This document shows positions 11,997-21,594 of a stretch of DNA of 64,000 nucleotides, one piece after another (the stretch's first letter is position 1; each line of letters opens with the position of its first letter). Source of the DNA: Avena insularis (Eukaryota > Streptophyta > Magnoliopsida > Poales > Poaceae); NCBI GenBank assembly GCA_023614405.1, contig JAJUPC010000039.1, positions 124,001 to 188,000 on the forward strand. Direction: 5' to 3'. The translations under genes and the position numbers were made by a program. The notes under the pieces are model-generated. The model was not told where the DNA came from. It was given only the letters and a program-made list of their open reading frames with translations, and ran no database searches.

Positions 11997-13592
11997 TGAT
12001 GGCTCTGTGTTGATGTAGAGCTCGTTGGGAACCCCAAGAGGAAGGTATGATGAGCACAGCATTAAGTTTCCCTCAGTTATGAAACCAAGGTTTAATCGAA
12101 CCAGTAGGAGCAAGGAAACACCCCCAAATGTGTTGCTAGCTGAGCCTTGGCAGGGCGCACTACCGGTGCTAGTAGCAACGTGGAGACCTACACAACACAA
12201 CCACAGAACTCTGTCCCCAACTTGCGATGAGGTTGTCAATATCACCGTGTTTTGCTGAAAACAAAGGATTAAACGTATCGAATGGAAGGAAGTAATAGTT
12301 TGTAGAAAGTAAACACAAAGCAGTAAACAGTTTGTGGATTGTATGTAAAAGAAAAGGACCGGGATCCATAGTTCACTAGAGGTGGCTCTCCTTAAGATAG
12401 ATAACATGCTAGGTGAACAAATTACAGCGGGGCAATTGACAAACATCGAGAAAGCATACAAGCATATACTAATCATATTGACTCCTTTGAGACTTGATTG
12501 GGCATTACAACATTATACATAGACTGCCATCCAACTACATCTATGACTAATAATCCACCTTCAGGTTATCATCCGAACCCCCTCCAGTATTAAGTTGCAA
12601 GCAATAGATTATTGCTTTGCGAATTGCGTGTAAAGTAAACAATACGATTGTTCTATGAACAAAGGTTTGTTGTTTTCTCCCTAGTAGCAACAACACATCT
12701 AGTACCTGAGAGATTTCTGTCACTTCCCTAGATTACCAGAGGCATGAACCCACTATCGAGCATAAATACTAACTCTTGGAGTGCTAGCATCTACTTGGCC
12801 AGGATAGCTACTAACAACGGAAAGCATGCAAGATCACAAATAACAAAGACATGATGGAATCAATAATCAATGTGAAATAGCATCTCAATATCCATCGGAT
12901 CCCCATAAACAGAACATGCAAAATTACAAATAGAAGATCTTGATTATGAGCAGACTCACAAGATCTAGACATGAAAGCACAAAGGAGGAGAACCAGCCAT
13001 CTAGATACTACATGGATCTGTAGTCCAAGGATGAACTACTCACGCATCACACTAGAGGCTTGCATGGTGATGAAGAAGGCCTCCAGGGTGAATTCCCCTC
13101 TCCGACGGGGTGCCAGGAAGAGCTTCAGATCCCTCCCGATCTAGGGATGGAGATGGCAGCCTCTGAGACTCTTTCGTGGATTTTTGATCGGGCACTTAGG
13201 GTTTTCGTCCTGAGGGCATCTTATAGGCGAAAGGGGAGGCCGAGGGGGTGCCGGAGGCGGCCACACCACCCCCTGGCGCGGGCCAGGCTAGGCCGCGCGG
13301 CTAGGTGGTGTGGTGGCCCCTCGGCCCCTCTCCGTCTCATATTCTGGCATCTGATGACTTCCGGAAAAATAGGCACTTTGGGTTTTGTCCCGTCCAATTC
13401 TGAGAATATTCACTTTCTGACTTTCCTGGAACCAAAAACAGCAGAAAACGGGCAGCTGGCACTGTGGCTCTTGTTAATAGGTTAGTCCAAGAAATCATAT
13501 GAAAAGTACTCCAAAGTGTGGACAAAACACAAGAAAGTGGATAAAACCAAGCATGGATCATCAAAAATTATAGATACATTTGCAATGTATCA
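11997..13592 (-). repeat. 5' LTR of the gag-protease gypsy element
   Basis: The LTR is about 1.6 kb. Its plus-strand end TTTGCAATGTATCA at 13592 is shared with the left copy. The inner boundary at 11997 (TGATGG) is set by analogy with the related element at 45837; 11993 (TGCTTG) is an alternative. No coding content is credible. Confidence 0.8.
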
Positions 13593-13783
13593 GGCACCAA
13601 CTATACGACCGGAGCTATACGACCGGAAAAATTATCCAAGAAATCATATGAAAAGTACTCCAAAGTGTGGACAAAACACAAGAAAGTGGATAAAACCAAG
13701 CATGGATCATCAAAAATTATAGATACATTTGCAATGTATCAGGCACCAACTATACGACCGGAGTTATACGGCCGGAAAAATTG
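13486..13783. repeat. 149-bp tandem duplication across an LTR/flank junction
   Basis: 13486-13634 and 13635-13783 are near-identical tandem copies. Each contains the last 107 or so bases of the gypsy LTR (TCCAAGAAATCATATG... to ...TGTATCA) followed by about 42 bases of flanking Athila-like LTR (GGCACCAACTATACGACC...). The duplication therefore happened after the insertion. Confidence 0.92.
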
Positions 13784-14065
13784 CTCCGATCGTATAGTTG
13801 GTCGCTGGACTCTCTGCCTCCCTTGTTCGCTTCTGGTTTTCTTCTGGTATTATTAATATTTCCAAAATAAGTGATTTACGTTGTCTTTTACTCCTTTTCT
13901 CCACAATACAACTGCTCCAAGAATTATATCCATTGGATCCATCATTTGTCCTGATCCTGGTGAAAACAGACATAAAATGTGCACGCGAACACCGTAAAAT
14001 ACCAAGATCCTACATCTACAATGCAAAATAATAAAGTAAAACATGATGCAAATATGCACTCATCA
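13593..14065 (-). repeat. 3' LTR of the Athila-like element, truncated by insertion
   Basis: It matches 20829-21104 plus 57434-57479. Its outer end on the plus strand is ATATGCACTCATCA; the right copy ends ATATGCACCCATCA. The first 190 bases include the tandem duplication at 13486-13783. The rest of the LTR lies left of the nested element, outside the window. A hairpin (ACCAACTATACGACCGGAG against CTCCGATCGTATAGTTGGT) sits at about 13745-13803. Confidence 0.87.
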
Positions 14066-14082
14066 ACTTCCCCAAACTTAGG
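14066..14082 (-). other. Polypurine tract of the Athila-like element
   Basis: On the minus strand CCTAAGTTTGGGGAAGT abuts the LTR start TGATGAGTGC, as expected for a plus-strand primer. Confidence 0.85.
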
Positions 14083-15103
14083 CTCTTGCTTGTCCCGAGC
14101 AAGTTTTAGCTTAATGGATGTGATCCTCATATTCATGAAGCTAAGTCGATATAATAAATGAGGCAATTGCAGCATGTGTTCATCATGTATGATATATAGG
14201 AATAAGTTCATTTAATAGTGACTTACTCGAACCATCCGAATAGTATTAGCAAGCTTCCATACCTTAGTGATCAACAGTTCATAAAATATGAATTTCAACA
14301 TAATGTAAAAGTATCCGGTTTAACCAAATGAGTTAGCGAGGTAATCCCAAGTGTTTTCAGGATTCACGTATTCACTTGGGATTCAAAATCTCAAAAGTGT
14401 ATCTTTGTCATACTACAATACAGTGGTATATGCCTACTTGCTCTTCGCACTCTCACTCTTTTTCTTCTTCTTTTTCTTTTCTTTTGTATATATGCTCACA
14501 CTTTTGTTTTAGTGTTGTGCAAAGGAGCTAGCCATACATTCCACTTCATGTAGGAACCCAAAGTTTATCGATCTCAATTATCAAATTCCAAGTGTATATG
14601 AAGCATTCTTATGACTTGAAGATTCTACCTCGTCTTATTCTCACTCTATTTTGATAGCACTTTCATTTTCCTTTGTTCAAGGTTTCTTTCTCAACTTAAC
14701 TTTATAGATAATTTTTCTTTGTAAATCAAACTATAGACTTACAGCATATTGACTAAATTATCTTTAGGTGTTCCATTGATTACCAATGGTGTGGAATACT
14801 CGTATTGCTATCATCAAGTGCAAGTAAAATTATACTTAAGCCATTCATATATAAATAAAGCAAATACAAACTCAATATTGCTCCATATATAATAATAAAA
14901 TCGGAATTTCATAAACGGGATCGACTATTCCTGAAGGGAATTCTAATGATGCAAACTTTATTGCTAGTTTGAAATAATGCGAAAATAGTAATAAAAACTT
15001 ATAGGATAGATTACAAGGTCTTAAAGATCTCCCCAAGCTTCAAATCAAGCTAGGCGGGATCAAATAATCCCTTGCGATTATTTGATACCGTGATTGTTGT
15101 AGA
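14083..15103 (-). other. Non-coding 3' region of the Athila-like element
   Basis: This is an AT-rich kilobase between the extra ORF and the polypurine tract. It holds a pyrimidine-rich run at about 14455-14500 (CTCTTTTTCTTCTTC-type). No gene is seen. Confidence 0.6.
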
Positions 15104-15850
15104 TCACTGTGGCACCATGGCATGTAACACCGTGGTGTGAAGCTTCTTATTGGTCTCCTCCAAAGTAGTTATGCGGCTATAGCACCTCCGCAAATCAGAC
15201 TTCAGAGTGTCCACTCTATCAACTAGCTTAGTCATCAATGGAAGGTGGTCTTCCTTCTTCTCCATCTCATCGAGATGGTGACGGACTTCAATGCGATGGA
15301 TTAGCTCCCGCTTCTGATATATCTCCAATGCCCACACGCGATCCTTGGTCCTGGGGACAGCTACTTCTTCCTCGTCCATAATTGAAGGATTGGGGAAGTG
15401 GAAACTGTACCTCCACTCTTCTTGAGGCTTGACCTTCATACGAGCACCAATGGTTGGCTTCGAAAGTGGTTCCTCCATTCTCTTAGTAGCACCTGCACCA
15501 ATATTAGTTAATTCCTTACGCTTGTGCAGCCTTTGATCCGTAGTGATGAACTTGACCGTCTCCACACGCCCTTTTCCATGTGGTTTGCGATCTTCTCTCT
15601 CTTGTTGAACTTTCTTCATCGCTGCCCAATTGATCTCTGGTGGATCATAGACGTCATGTAGGATGTAGACGTCAACCACATCATCATCGGAATCGTTGTT
15701 GAAGTAGCTTGGCTCGACGTACTCCTTGTACCTCGGGCTACACCTCGCCACCTCCTCGTCATCGTCCTCCATGGACGAGCTACTAAAGAGGTCCCTCGAA
15801 GGAGCAATGAGCCCCAAGGGTTTTCCACAACCTGGGACGAGATAGCGCAT
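15104..15850 (-). CDS. Extra ORF of the Athila-like element, unknown function
   Basis: An uninterrupted 248-codon ORF lies in sense orientation downstream of the broken pol and before the 3' LTR. That is where some Athila elements carry an env-like gene. I see no signal peptide or membrane segment, so an envelope role is not supported. Visible parts are a Ser run followed by an acidic stretch (about residues 22-34, MEDDDEEV), a second acidic patch (NNDSDDDVVDVY, about 50-60), a basic middle section, and a heptad-like C-terminal region (about 185-245, VDRVDTLKSDLRRCYSRI and on) likely to form a coiled coil. It is striking that this ORF stays open while gag and pol around it are broken. I do not recognise the family. 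It could be a captured host fragment or a lineage-specific accessory protein. Confidence 0.55.
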   Translation of the reverse strand: MRYLVPGCGKPLGLIAPSRDLFSSSSMEDDDEEVARCSPRYKEYVEPSYFNNDSDDDVVDVYILHDVYDPPEINWAAMKKVQQEREDRKPHGKGRVETVKFITTDQRLHKRKELTNIGAGATKRMEEPLSKPTIGARMKVKPQEEWRYSFHFPNPSIMDEEEVAVPRTKDRVWALEIYQKRELIHRIEVRHHLDEMEKKEDHLPLMTKLVDRVDTLKSDLRRCYSRITTLEETNKKLHTTVLHAMVPQ

Positions 15851-16019
15851 CGCTAGATTTGTTCCTGGAGATTATGATTATAGAGAAAGACAATGGCAGT
15901 ATATAAGGGGGGTCAGAGGTCGGTAAAACTCATGAGAAACACCAAATTGTCGCCCAAGAAAAGAATCTGAACAAAACAGGGAAATAAATCACGGATTTTG
16001 AAGTGTCCTGCCGCGTAAT

Positions 16020-16538
16020 GACCAACTATACGGGAGCATGTCGTATACCTCCGGCTGTATAGTTGGTTCTGGGAAGATATTTCCAAATATCTCGAGTCCA
16101 GGTCGATTAAATCATGACTCGGAACCGACAATAACGTTTTTTAGATGAATAAACGAAAGATCAGACGAAAAAAGTGTCTGAGAGTTTTACGACCAACTAT
16201 AAGGCCGGAATTTTTGGCTCCAGTCATATAGTTGCGACCGTATAGATACAAACACCAAAAATCAAAAGTGTATGAGAGTTTAACGACCAACTATATGGCC
16301 GGAATTTTTGCTCTGGTCGTATAGTTGCGACCGTATAGATACAGACACCTAAAGCAAAACCATCTGAGAGTTTAACGACCAACTATACGGCCAATTTTTT
16401 GGCTCCGGTCGTATAGTTGCGACCGTATAAGCTCAGATAGCAAAAACAATTTCACGAAGGTGATACAGAGAGTTTAATGACCAACTTTACAACGGGAGCT
16501 TCCTCTCCGGTCGTATAGCTCCACCCGTATAGTTGGTA
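16020..16538. repeat. Array of five inverted-repeat (hairpin) units
   Basis: The motif GACCAACTAT starts at 16020, 16191, 16285, 16377 and 16479 (last copy GACCAACTTT), giving spacings of 171, 94, 92 and 102. In each unit a left arm of the form CCAACTATACGGCCGGA is followed within about 10-20 bases by a right arm of the form TCCGGTCGTATAGTTG, so every unit can fold into a stem of about 16-19 bp with a short loop. In three units the right arm is followed by CGACCGTATA. The same palindromic motif occurs in the element's LTRs near 13597, 13745-13803 and 20830-20886. The array separates the RNase H end from the extra ORF. Confidence 0.9.
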
Positions 16539-16657
16539 AAACCCCTCTAAATCTTCAGAAAAACACAAGGAATTCAATGGCAGAATTTTCAAAAGTAAAA
16601 ATTGTGAAAACAAATCACTTATTTGGGTAAGAACAGTTACCTTGCACTTACCATTGT

Positions 16658-17445
16658 TTATTCAGGGATGAAAAGTTCCTCCCATAACAAAGACTTCTTC
16701 TCTTTTGGAAGAATTGACCTTAGTTCATTGAATAATTCCCGTACACGAAAATCACCAGGACTAAAGTTCCTCTCAATAAGATTGGTGTCTTGCGGGGCAA
16801 TCATGGACACTACATCCAACATTTTTATTTCTTGCCGGTGCGTAATATGCAACTTAAATTCTTGAAGTGAAAGAATCCAATGGATAGTCTTGGCTTTTGG
16901 TCTTTCCTTTCAAGGAGTTCTTTCAAGCCATCACGATCTATGTGAACTCTTACCTTTGCATCAACTATATAGGAATGAAATTTATCACAAGATAAAAATA
17001 CAGCAAAAAGTTTCTTTTCTTCCTTAGGGTAGTTCTTTTGAGCACCATTGAGAGTTCTACTAGCATGATGTATAATATTAAATCTACGACCAATATGTTG
17101 TCCTAAAGTTATTCCTACAACATCATCACTAGCTTCACATATTAAATCAAAGGTTGTATCCCAGATAGGTGGTTTAATAATAGGAGCATGAGATAAAGCA
17201 TTTTTTTAGTCTATCAAAGGCTTCAAGACACTTATCATCAAAATTAAATCTCATTCCCTTTTGTAAGAGGTTTGTCAAAGGTTTAGATATTCCAGAGAAA
17301 TTTCTAATGAACCTTCTATAAAAACTCACATGACCAAGAAAACTTCATATACCTTTAATATCCCTAGGTTGTGGAATTCTCTCTATTGCTTCAACCTTAG
17401 CTCTACCAACTTCAATTCCCTTACCTGCTACCTTGTGTCCGAGGA
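16658..17445 (-). pseudogene. pol: Athila-like RNase H remnant
   Basis: Minus-strand reading after the reverse transcriptase shows an RNase H-like region in pieces: FDLICEASDDVVGITLGQ, FNIIHHASRTLNGAQ, and a KLFAVFLSCDKFHSYI-like stretch (about 17165-16950). It runs out in a short ORF (16852-16658) ending at a stop before the hairpin array. Frameshifts are needed to follow it. The integrase expected immediately downstream is not found, so the element is deleted here or diverged beyond recognition. Confidence 0.78.
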
Positions 17446-18470
17446 CTATACCTTCTTTGACCATAAAGTGGACTTCTCCCAGTTTAGAACAAGATTAGTT
17501 TCTTCACAACGCTGCAAAACTCTTTTGAGATTATCCAAGCAACTAGTAAATGAAGTTCCATAGACGGAAAAGTCATCCATAAACACTTCCATTATAAGTT
17601 CTATAAAATTAGCAAAAATAGCAGTCATGCATCTTTGAAAAGTAGCTGGAGCATTACATAAACCAAAAGGCATACGTCGGTAAGCATGTAAACCATAAGG
17701 ACTAATGAAAGTTGTTTTAAGTTGGTCATCTGGATGAACAGCTATTTGAGAGAAACCAGAGTATCCATCCAAGTAGCAAAAATGAGTATGGTTTGCTAGC
17801 CTTTCTAAAGTTTGATCTATGAACGGTAATGGATAGTGATCCTTTCTAGTCTCTTTATTTTATTTCCTGAAGTCTATGCACATCCTATGCTCAAAAACAA
17901 TTCTAGAAGGTATCAATTCATTGTTTTTGTTAGGAACAACAGTAAAACCGCCCTTCTTAGGATCATAGTGAACAGGACTTACCCAGTCACTTTCTTTAAC
18001 GGGATAGATTATACCTACGTCCAGTAGGCGTACAATTTATTTTCTTACCACTTCTTTCATTTCAGGATTTAATATTCTATTAAATTCTGCAACTGGTTTA
18101 GCACCTTCTTCCATGAATATTCGATGGACGGCTATCATGGGACTAATGCCCTTCAAGTCATCGATTGAGTACCCAAAGGCCTGGCAATGCTCCTTAAGTA
18201 TCCTCATGAGTTCTTCTTCTTCTCCTGAAAGTTTAGCACTAATAATAACATGGAATTTATTGGTATCATCTAAAAACCTGTATTCAAGATTTTCTGGTAG
18301 AGTCTTCAACTCTAGGGGTGGTAATTCCTTGTCCCCTCTCTTTTTTGACTCTTCAAAAGCCTCATCGGTTGGAGGTTCCAAAACGGGAAGTGAATTGAAT
18401 TCATTTTCTAGTTCTCCCAGGGACTTGTCCTCAATAACTATTTCTTCATAATTTGGATCTTCATCTATTT
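17446..18470 (-). pseudogene. pol: Athila-like reverse transcriptase remnant
   Basis: The 18381-18037 ORF gives the upstream part of RT, with GISPMIAVHRIFMEEGAKPV and FNRILNPEMKEVV. After a gap of decayed codons the 17772-17446 ORF gives the core: MDGYSGFSQIAVHPDDQ, YRRMPFGLCNAPATFQRCM and FMDDFSVYG (catalytic Asp pair near 17571-17580), then LQRCEETNLVLNWEK. These wordings are typical of the Athila lineage. The catalytic motif is intact, but stops between the two ORFs break the protein. Confidence 0.92.
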
Positions 18471-18474
18471 CTCC

Positions 18475-19093
18475 TTATTGATTACTAAAGAAAAGAGCCA
18501 CCCTTTCCTCAGTAGTTCTCTCTTCTTCTTCTTGTATTTGTGGAGGCCTCTCTTTAAATTTGGAAAAATGGAATTTATTTTCCGATCCCCCAAGCTTAAG
18601 AGACACAATCTCCTTCTTAAAGTTAACATAGGCACCTATATCACCTAAAAATTTCCTTTGTTTTACCTTGAACCAATATGGAAGTTTCATCATCAAGTTC
18701 AACTATGTTACAATGTGAGTACATAGCCATAATTGCTTCCTTGGTTACCTCTTCATCTTTGGTTTCTTCCAGATGTTCCACGACTTCTGGTATTCTTTCC
18801 TCTTCCCTCTTTTCCTGTACTTCTTTAACATCTTCACATTCAAAAATATTGTTTTGTGCAGTGTTAGGGAAAGGCGCTTCATATATTAGTTCTACGGAGG
18901 ACAGTGTTGCTTTATCTTCTCTTTTCTTTTCTGGTTCGGGTGGTGGATCATACTTGACTGGACCATCCTTCGAAGCTTTAATATGTTCTGTAAAAGCTTT
19001 AACAACTTGAAACACAAGCTCTGGATCCAAATAAAGTTCTTTAGATAATTCTTTAACATGGCATTTTTTTATTATAGTCATGAATACAATCAT
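18475..19093 (-). pseudogene. gag: Gag C-terminus and protease zone of the Athila-like element
   Basis: The ORF 19093-18641 is rich in Glu, Lys and Val, with acidic runs such as EVQEKREEERIPEVVEHLEE. It is followed by an overlapping frame (18702-18475) with LPYWFKVKQRKFLGDIGAYV. This is the usual position of the Gag tail and protease in Athila-type elements, but I see no clear protease active site (DTG/DLG). A frameshift joins the two frames. Function by position only. Confidence 0.55.
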
Positions 19094-19780
19094 GCTCTAT
19101 TTCTATGCCTCCTTCACTTCCTAGACCAAAATTCGATGAAACTCTATGATCACGAATTCTATTAAGTAAAGCCCAAGATTTAGGTATAGGAAGATTCATA
19201 AAGGCTCCTTCCGCGAAAGAGTCTAGTTCAATTTTATTAGCTTCAATTAAACCGCCATAGAAGATATGTAGTAAATACCATTCAAGCAAATCATGATGAG
19301 GACATAGTCGTAGTAAATCTTTAAATCTAATATAAACTCTTACTAGTCCTTCATTAGAACGATTCTTCCAAGTCATTATAAGATGTCTGATTCCAAAAGA
19401 TTTTGATAATGGATAATATTTTGATAGAAATTCACAGGCCAAATTATCCTAGGTAGTAGTGGCTTCACGGGTAGAGATTTATACCATGAGAGAGCTATAC
19501 TTTTCAAAGCTTGACTAAAAAGTTTAACCATTACCTCATCAGCGGTATATCCCGTCAATAGAAAAGTGCCACATATATCCTTGAAACATGCAATATGCTC
19601 ATATGGATCAGGATCTTCTTCATCTCCAGTAAATTGCTTCTTATGTAGAATACTAAGTAGTAGAAGATTTATTTCAAACCCCCTTGTATTCTTATTGGAG
19701 TTGTCTCTTTTATAAATATCATAAGGCTTCCCAAAGTGGTTGAGTGGGTTAGCACTAGTCATATGTTCAAACTCCATCAT
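19053..19780 (-). pseudogene. gag: Athila-like gag
   Basis: The start is set at MMEFEHMTSANP (19780), since the upstream part of the longer ORF reads like leader sequence. The reading has DPDPYEHIACFKDICGTF, VMVKLFSQALKSIALSWYKSL, then a frameshift near 19430, then CEFLSKYYPLSKS and YIRFKDLLRLCPHHDL. This is the order of the Retrotrans_gag domain (helical capsid region). Gag builds the particle. At least two frameshifts make it non-functional. Confidence 0.85.
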
Positions 19781-19999
19781 GTTGGTGGAAACCTGTAACT
19801 CAAAACAAAATTTAGCAAGACAAAAATAAATATGCAAAATCTAAAATACCTACAACGCTTATGTGAGTATTGTGTAAAAAGGTGTTTTTGGGTTTTGGTG
19901 TTAAGGACAATAATAAAATAAAGTAAACAACTGAGTACAAAAAGTAAGATCGCGTATGTAAGAGAGATTGGAACTGCAGTAGGAAAAAATAATTCTCAG

Positions 20000-20017
20000 G
20001 GAGTAGCGGATACACCA
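20000..20017 (-). other. Likely primer binding site of the Athila-like element
   Basis: On the minus strand TGGTGTATCCGCTACTCC follows the LTR end TTTACA after a 7-base spacer. The leading TGG fits pairing with a tRNA CCA end. I cannot name the tRNA. Confidence 0.5.
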
Positions 20018-20024
20018 CTAGTAT

Positions 20025-21104
20025 TGTAAAGATCTAAGATAAAGATTATCATCATGAACATTCTCAACTATGTATGTGTGGGAGCAACTCCGTATTTGGA
20101 CAAATAGGCAGCAACCACTGCTCACATCATCCTCATAACCACAGCAGTCAGCAATCGACATCAATCAAATTACTGCACTATTAAGGGACATAATCCCGTA
20201 GGACATATCCCATGGCATGGATAGTGTTCCGTGAGTTTCCTCGGTTTCCCAAGTTAATACGTAAGGGGTGCCAACAGCTTATAGTCACTGTAAGTGCTAG
20301 CACGCCTCCCTCTACTAGCAATTAGTTTCCTCCATCAAGTCCTCACGAGAGGCAAATATTGAGAGGTCGACTTCTCTCAACATCAAGATGTAGAAAATCT
20401 AACACATGGTCACAACGATGAATATCATAATAGACTTTATCTTATTTCAATCTCATACTAGGTTTTCTCCATCTCCCCAAGAACTAATGATCTACTCAGA
20501 CATGGAGGTAATCAACATCATGGTAATGGTAATGGAAACAATCATAGATGAATAACACTTGTATAAATTCACGACGAGTATAGGAATTACAACAAGATCT
20601 AGACAAGATGTAGATGGTATGGATGGAGATGGTGGTGATGCAGCGGTGGATGATGAAGATCGATGCCTTAGCCTCCCGGACCTGCGCAGGGCGAAGATAG
20701 ATCCCTTGTGGATGAGTTCCCCTCTAGATGCCTTCCAGAGGTGAGGTTTCTGCAATTTCTGGGTGTTCTGTATGTCGTCTCCTCGATCCAATTGCACGGG
20801 GCAAATCTATTTAACGAGGCAGAGGTGGCGCCAACTATATGGCCGGAGCTATACGGCCGGAAAAATTGCTCCGGTCGTATAGTTGGTCGTTGGACTCTCT
20901 ACCTCCCTTGTTCGCTTCTGGTTTTCTTATGGTGTTATTAATATTTCCAAAATAAGCGATTTACGTTGTTTTTTACTCCTTTTCTCCATAGTACAACTGC
21001 TCCAAGAATTGTATCCATTGGATCCATAATCTGTTCTGATCCTGGTGAAAACAGACATAAAATATGCGCACGAACACCGTAAAATACCAAGATCCTACAT
21101 CTAC
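20025..21104 (-). repeat. 5' LTR of the Athila-like element, inner part
   Basis: It starts TGTAAAGATC on the plus strand next to the putative primer binding site. The part from 20829 matches the left LTR. It is cut at 21104 by the Tat-type insertion and continues at 57434-57479. The first 800 bp have no partner in the window because the left LTR is truncated. It contains a (CCAACTATAT...TATAGTTGG) hairpin at 20830-20886. No gene is credible. Confidence 0.75.
21100..21104. repeat. Target site duplication TCTAC, left
   Basis: TCTAC precedes the Tat-type LTR start TGACATGG and is repeated exactly at 57429-57433 after its other end. Confidence 0.93.
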
Positions 21105-21594
21105 TGACATGGGTATACCCTACAGGTACTCGAGCTTGGTATATATGACCTAAATACGTAAAGGCCCACGGTGTCGCCAAGGCCCAAATGAAGGACTCGA
21201 GTAACCTACGGACTCTCGATTGTTTGAAGAACAAGAAGAAGCTAAAGATAGAAAGTTTGAAGGGGAAAACCCTAACTTGTAACCGACTCGACCTGCTACC
21301 CGAGACCTAGCCTACCTATATAAAGGCTAGGAGGGGGCAGCGAGGAGGACACACACAACCCTAGTTTTCCACCACCCTTGCCAGATTGCATCTGCGCACC
21401 ATTGTAATCTTCGATTCCTTCGATAATTCCACGAGCAGACAAGCATGAGTAGGGACCTCTACGAGGCCTGAACCTGGGTAAATCTTTGAGTCCCATGTGT
21501 GCTTGTTTGCTAGCCGATAGATGTCTCTAGCGCTCCCTCCTTCTCGAAAACCCAAGTCCATAACAATGGGCATTGATGAGTTAAACCCTCATCA
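21105..21594 (+). repeat. 5' LTR of the Tat-type element
   Basis: A 490-bp LTR, highly similar to 56946-57428. It begins TGACATGGGTATACCC and ends AAACCCTCATCA. It contains a TATA box at 21317. Confidence 0.95.
21317..21324 (+). promoter_or_regulatory. TATA box of the Tat-type LTR
   Basis: TATATAAA precedes a G-rich stretch and the ACACACAACCCTAG segment where transcription probably starts. The 3' LTR has CATATAAA at the same place (about 57151). Confidence 0.7.

Larger units (their letters stand above)
6165..13592 (-). mobile_element. Non-autonomous Ty3/gypsy element (gag-protease only), PBS tRNA-Asp
   Basis: Read on the minus strand the element runs 5' LTR (11997-13592), primer binding site (11969-11986), gag-protease (11809-10031), a long non-coding 3' region, a polypurine tract at 7136 and a 3' LTR (7135 downward). 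The left LTR is cut at 6165 by the copia insertion, and its remainder lies outside the window. The paired LTR segments (6165-7135 and 12578-13592) are clearly homologous. No reverse transcriptase, RNase H or integrase motif appears between the protease and the 3' LTR, so this is a non-autonomous type, probably mobilised by an Athila-lineage partner. It resembles Sabrina/WHAM-like Triticeae families, but I could not verify the name. It is inserted in the left LTR of the Athila-like element that resumes at 13593. Confidence 0.85.

Noticed and set aside
13060..13485. Plus-strand ORF of 141 codons inside an LTR
   Set aside because: The paired LTR copy at 6655-7020 does not keep the frame, and the reading is a GC-rich by-product.
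16020..16538. CRISPR-like spacing of repeats
   Set aside because: The genome is a plant's, the units are palindromic with related rather than unique spacers, and no cas genes are present.
21296..21573. Minus-strand ORFs in the Tat LTR
   Set aside because: A similar reading recurs in the 3' LTR only because the LTRs are copies. It shows no protein-like features.
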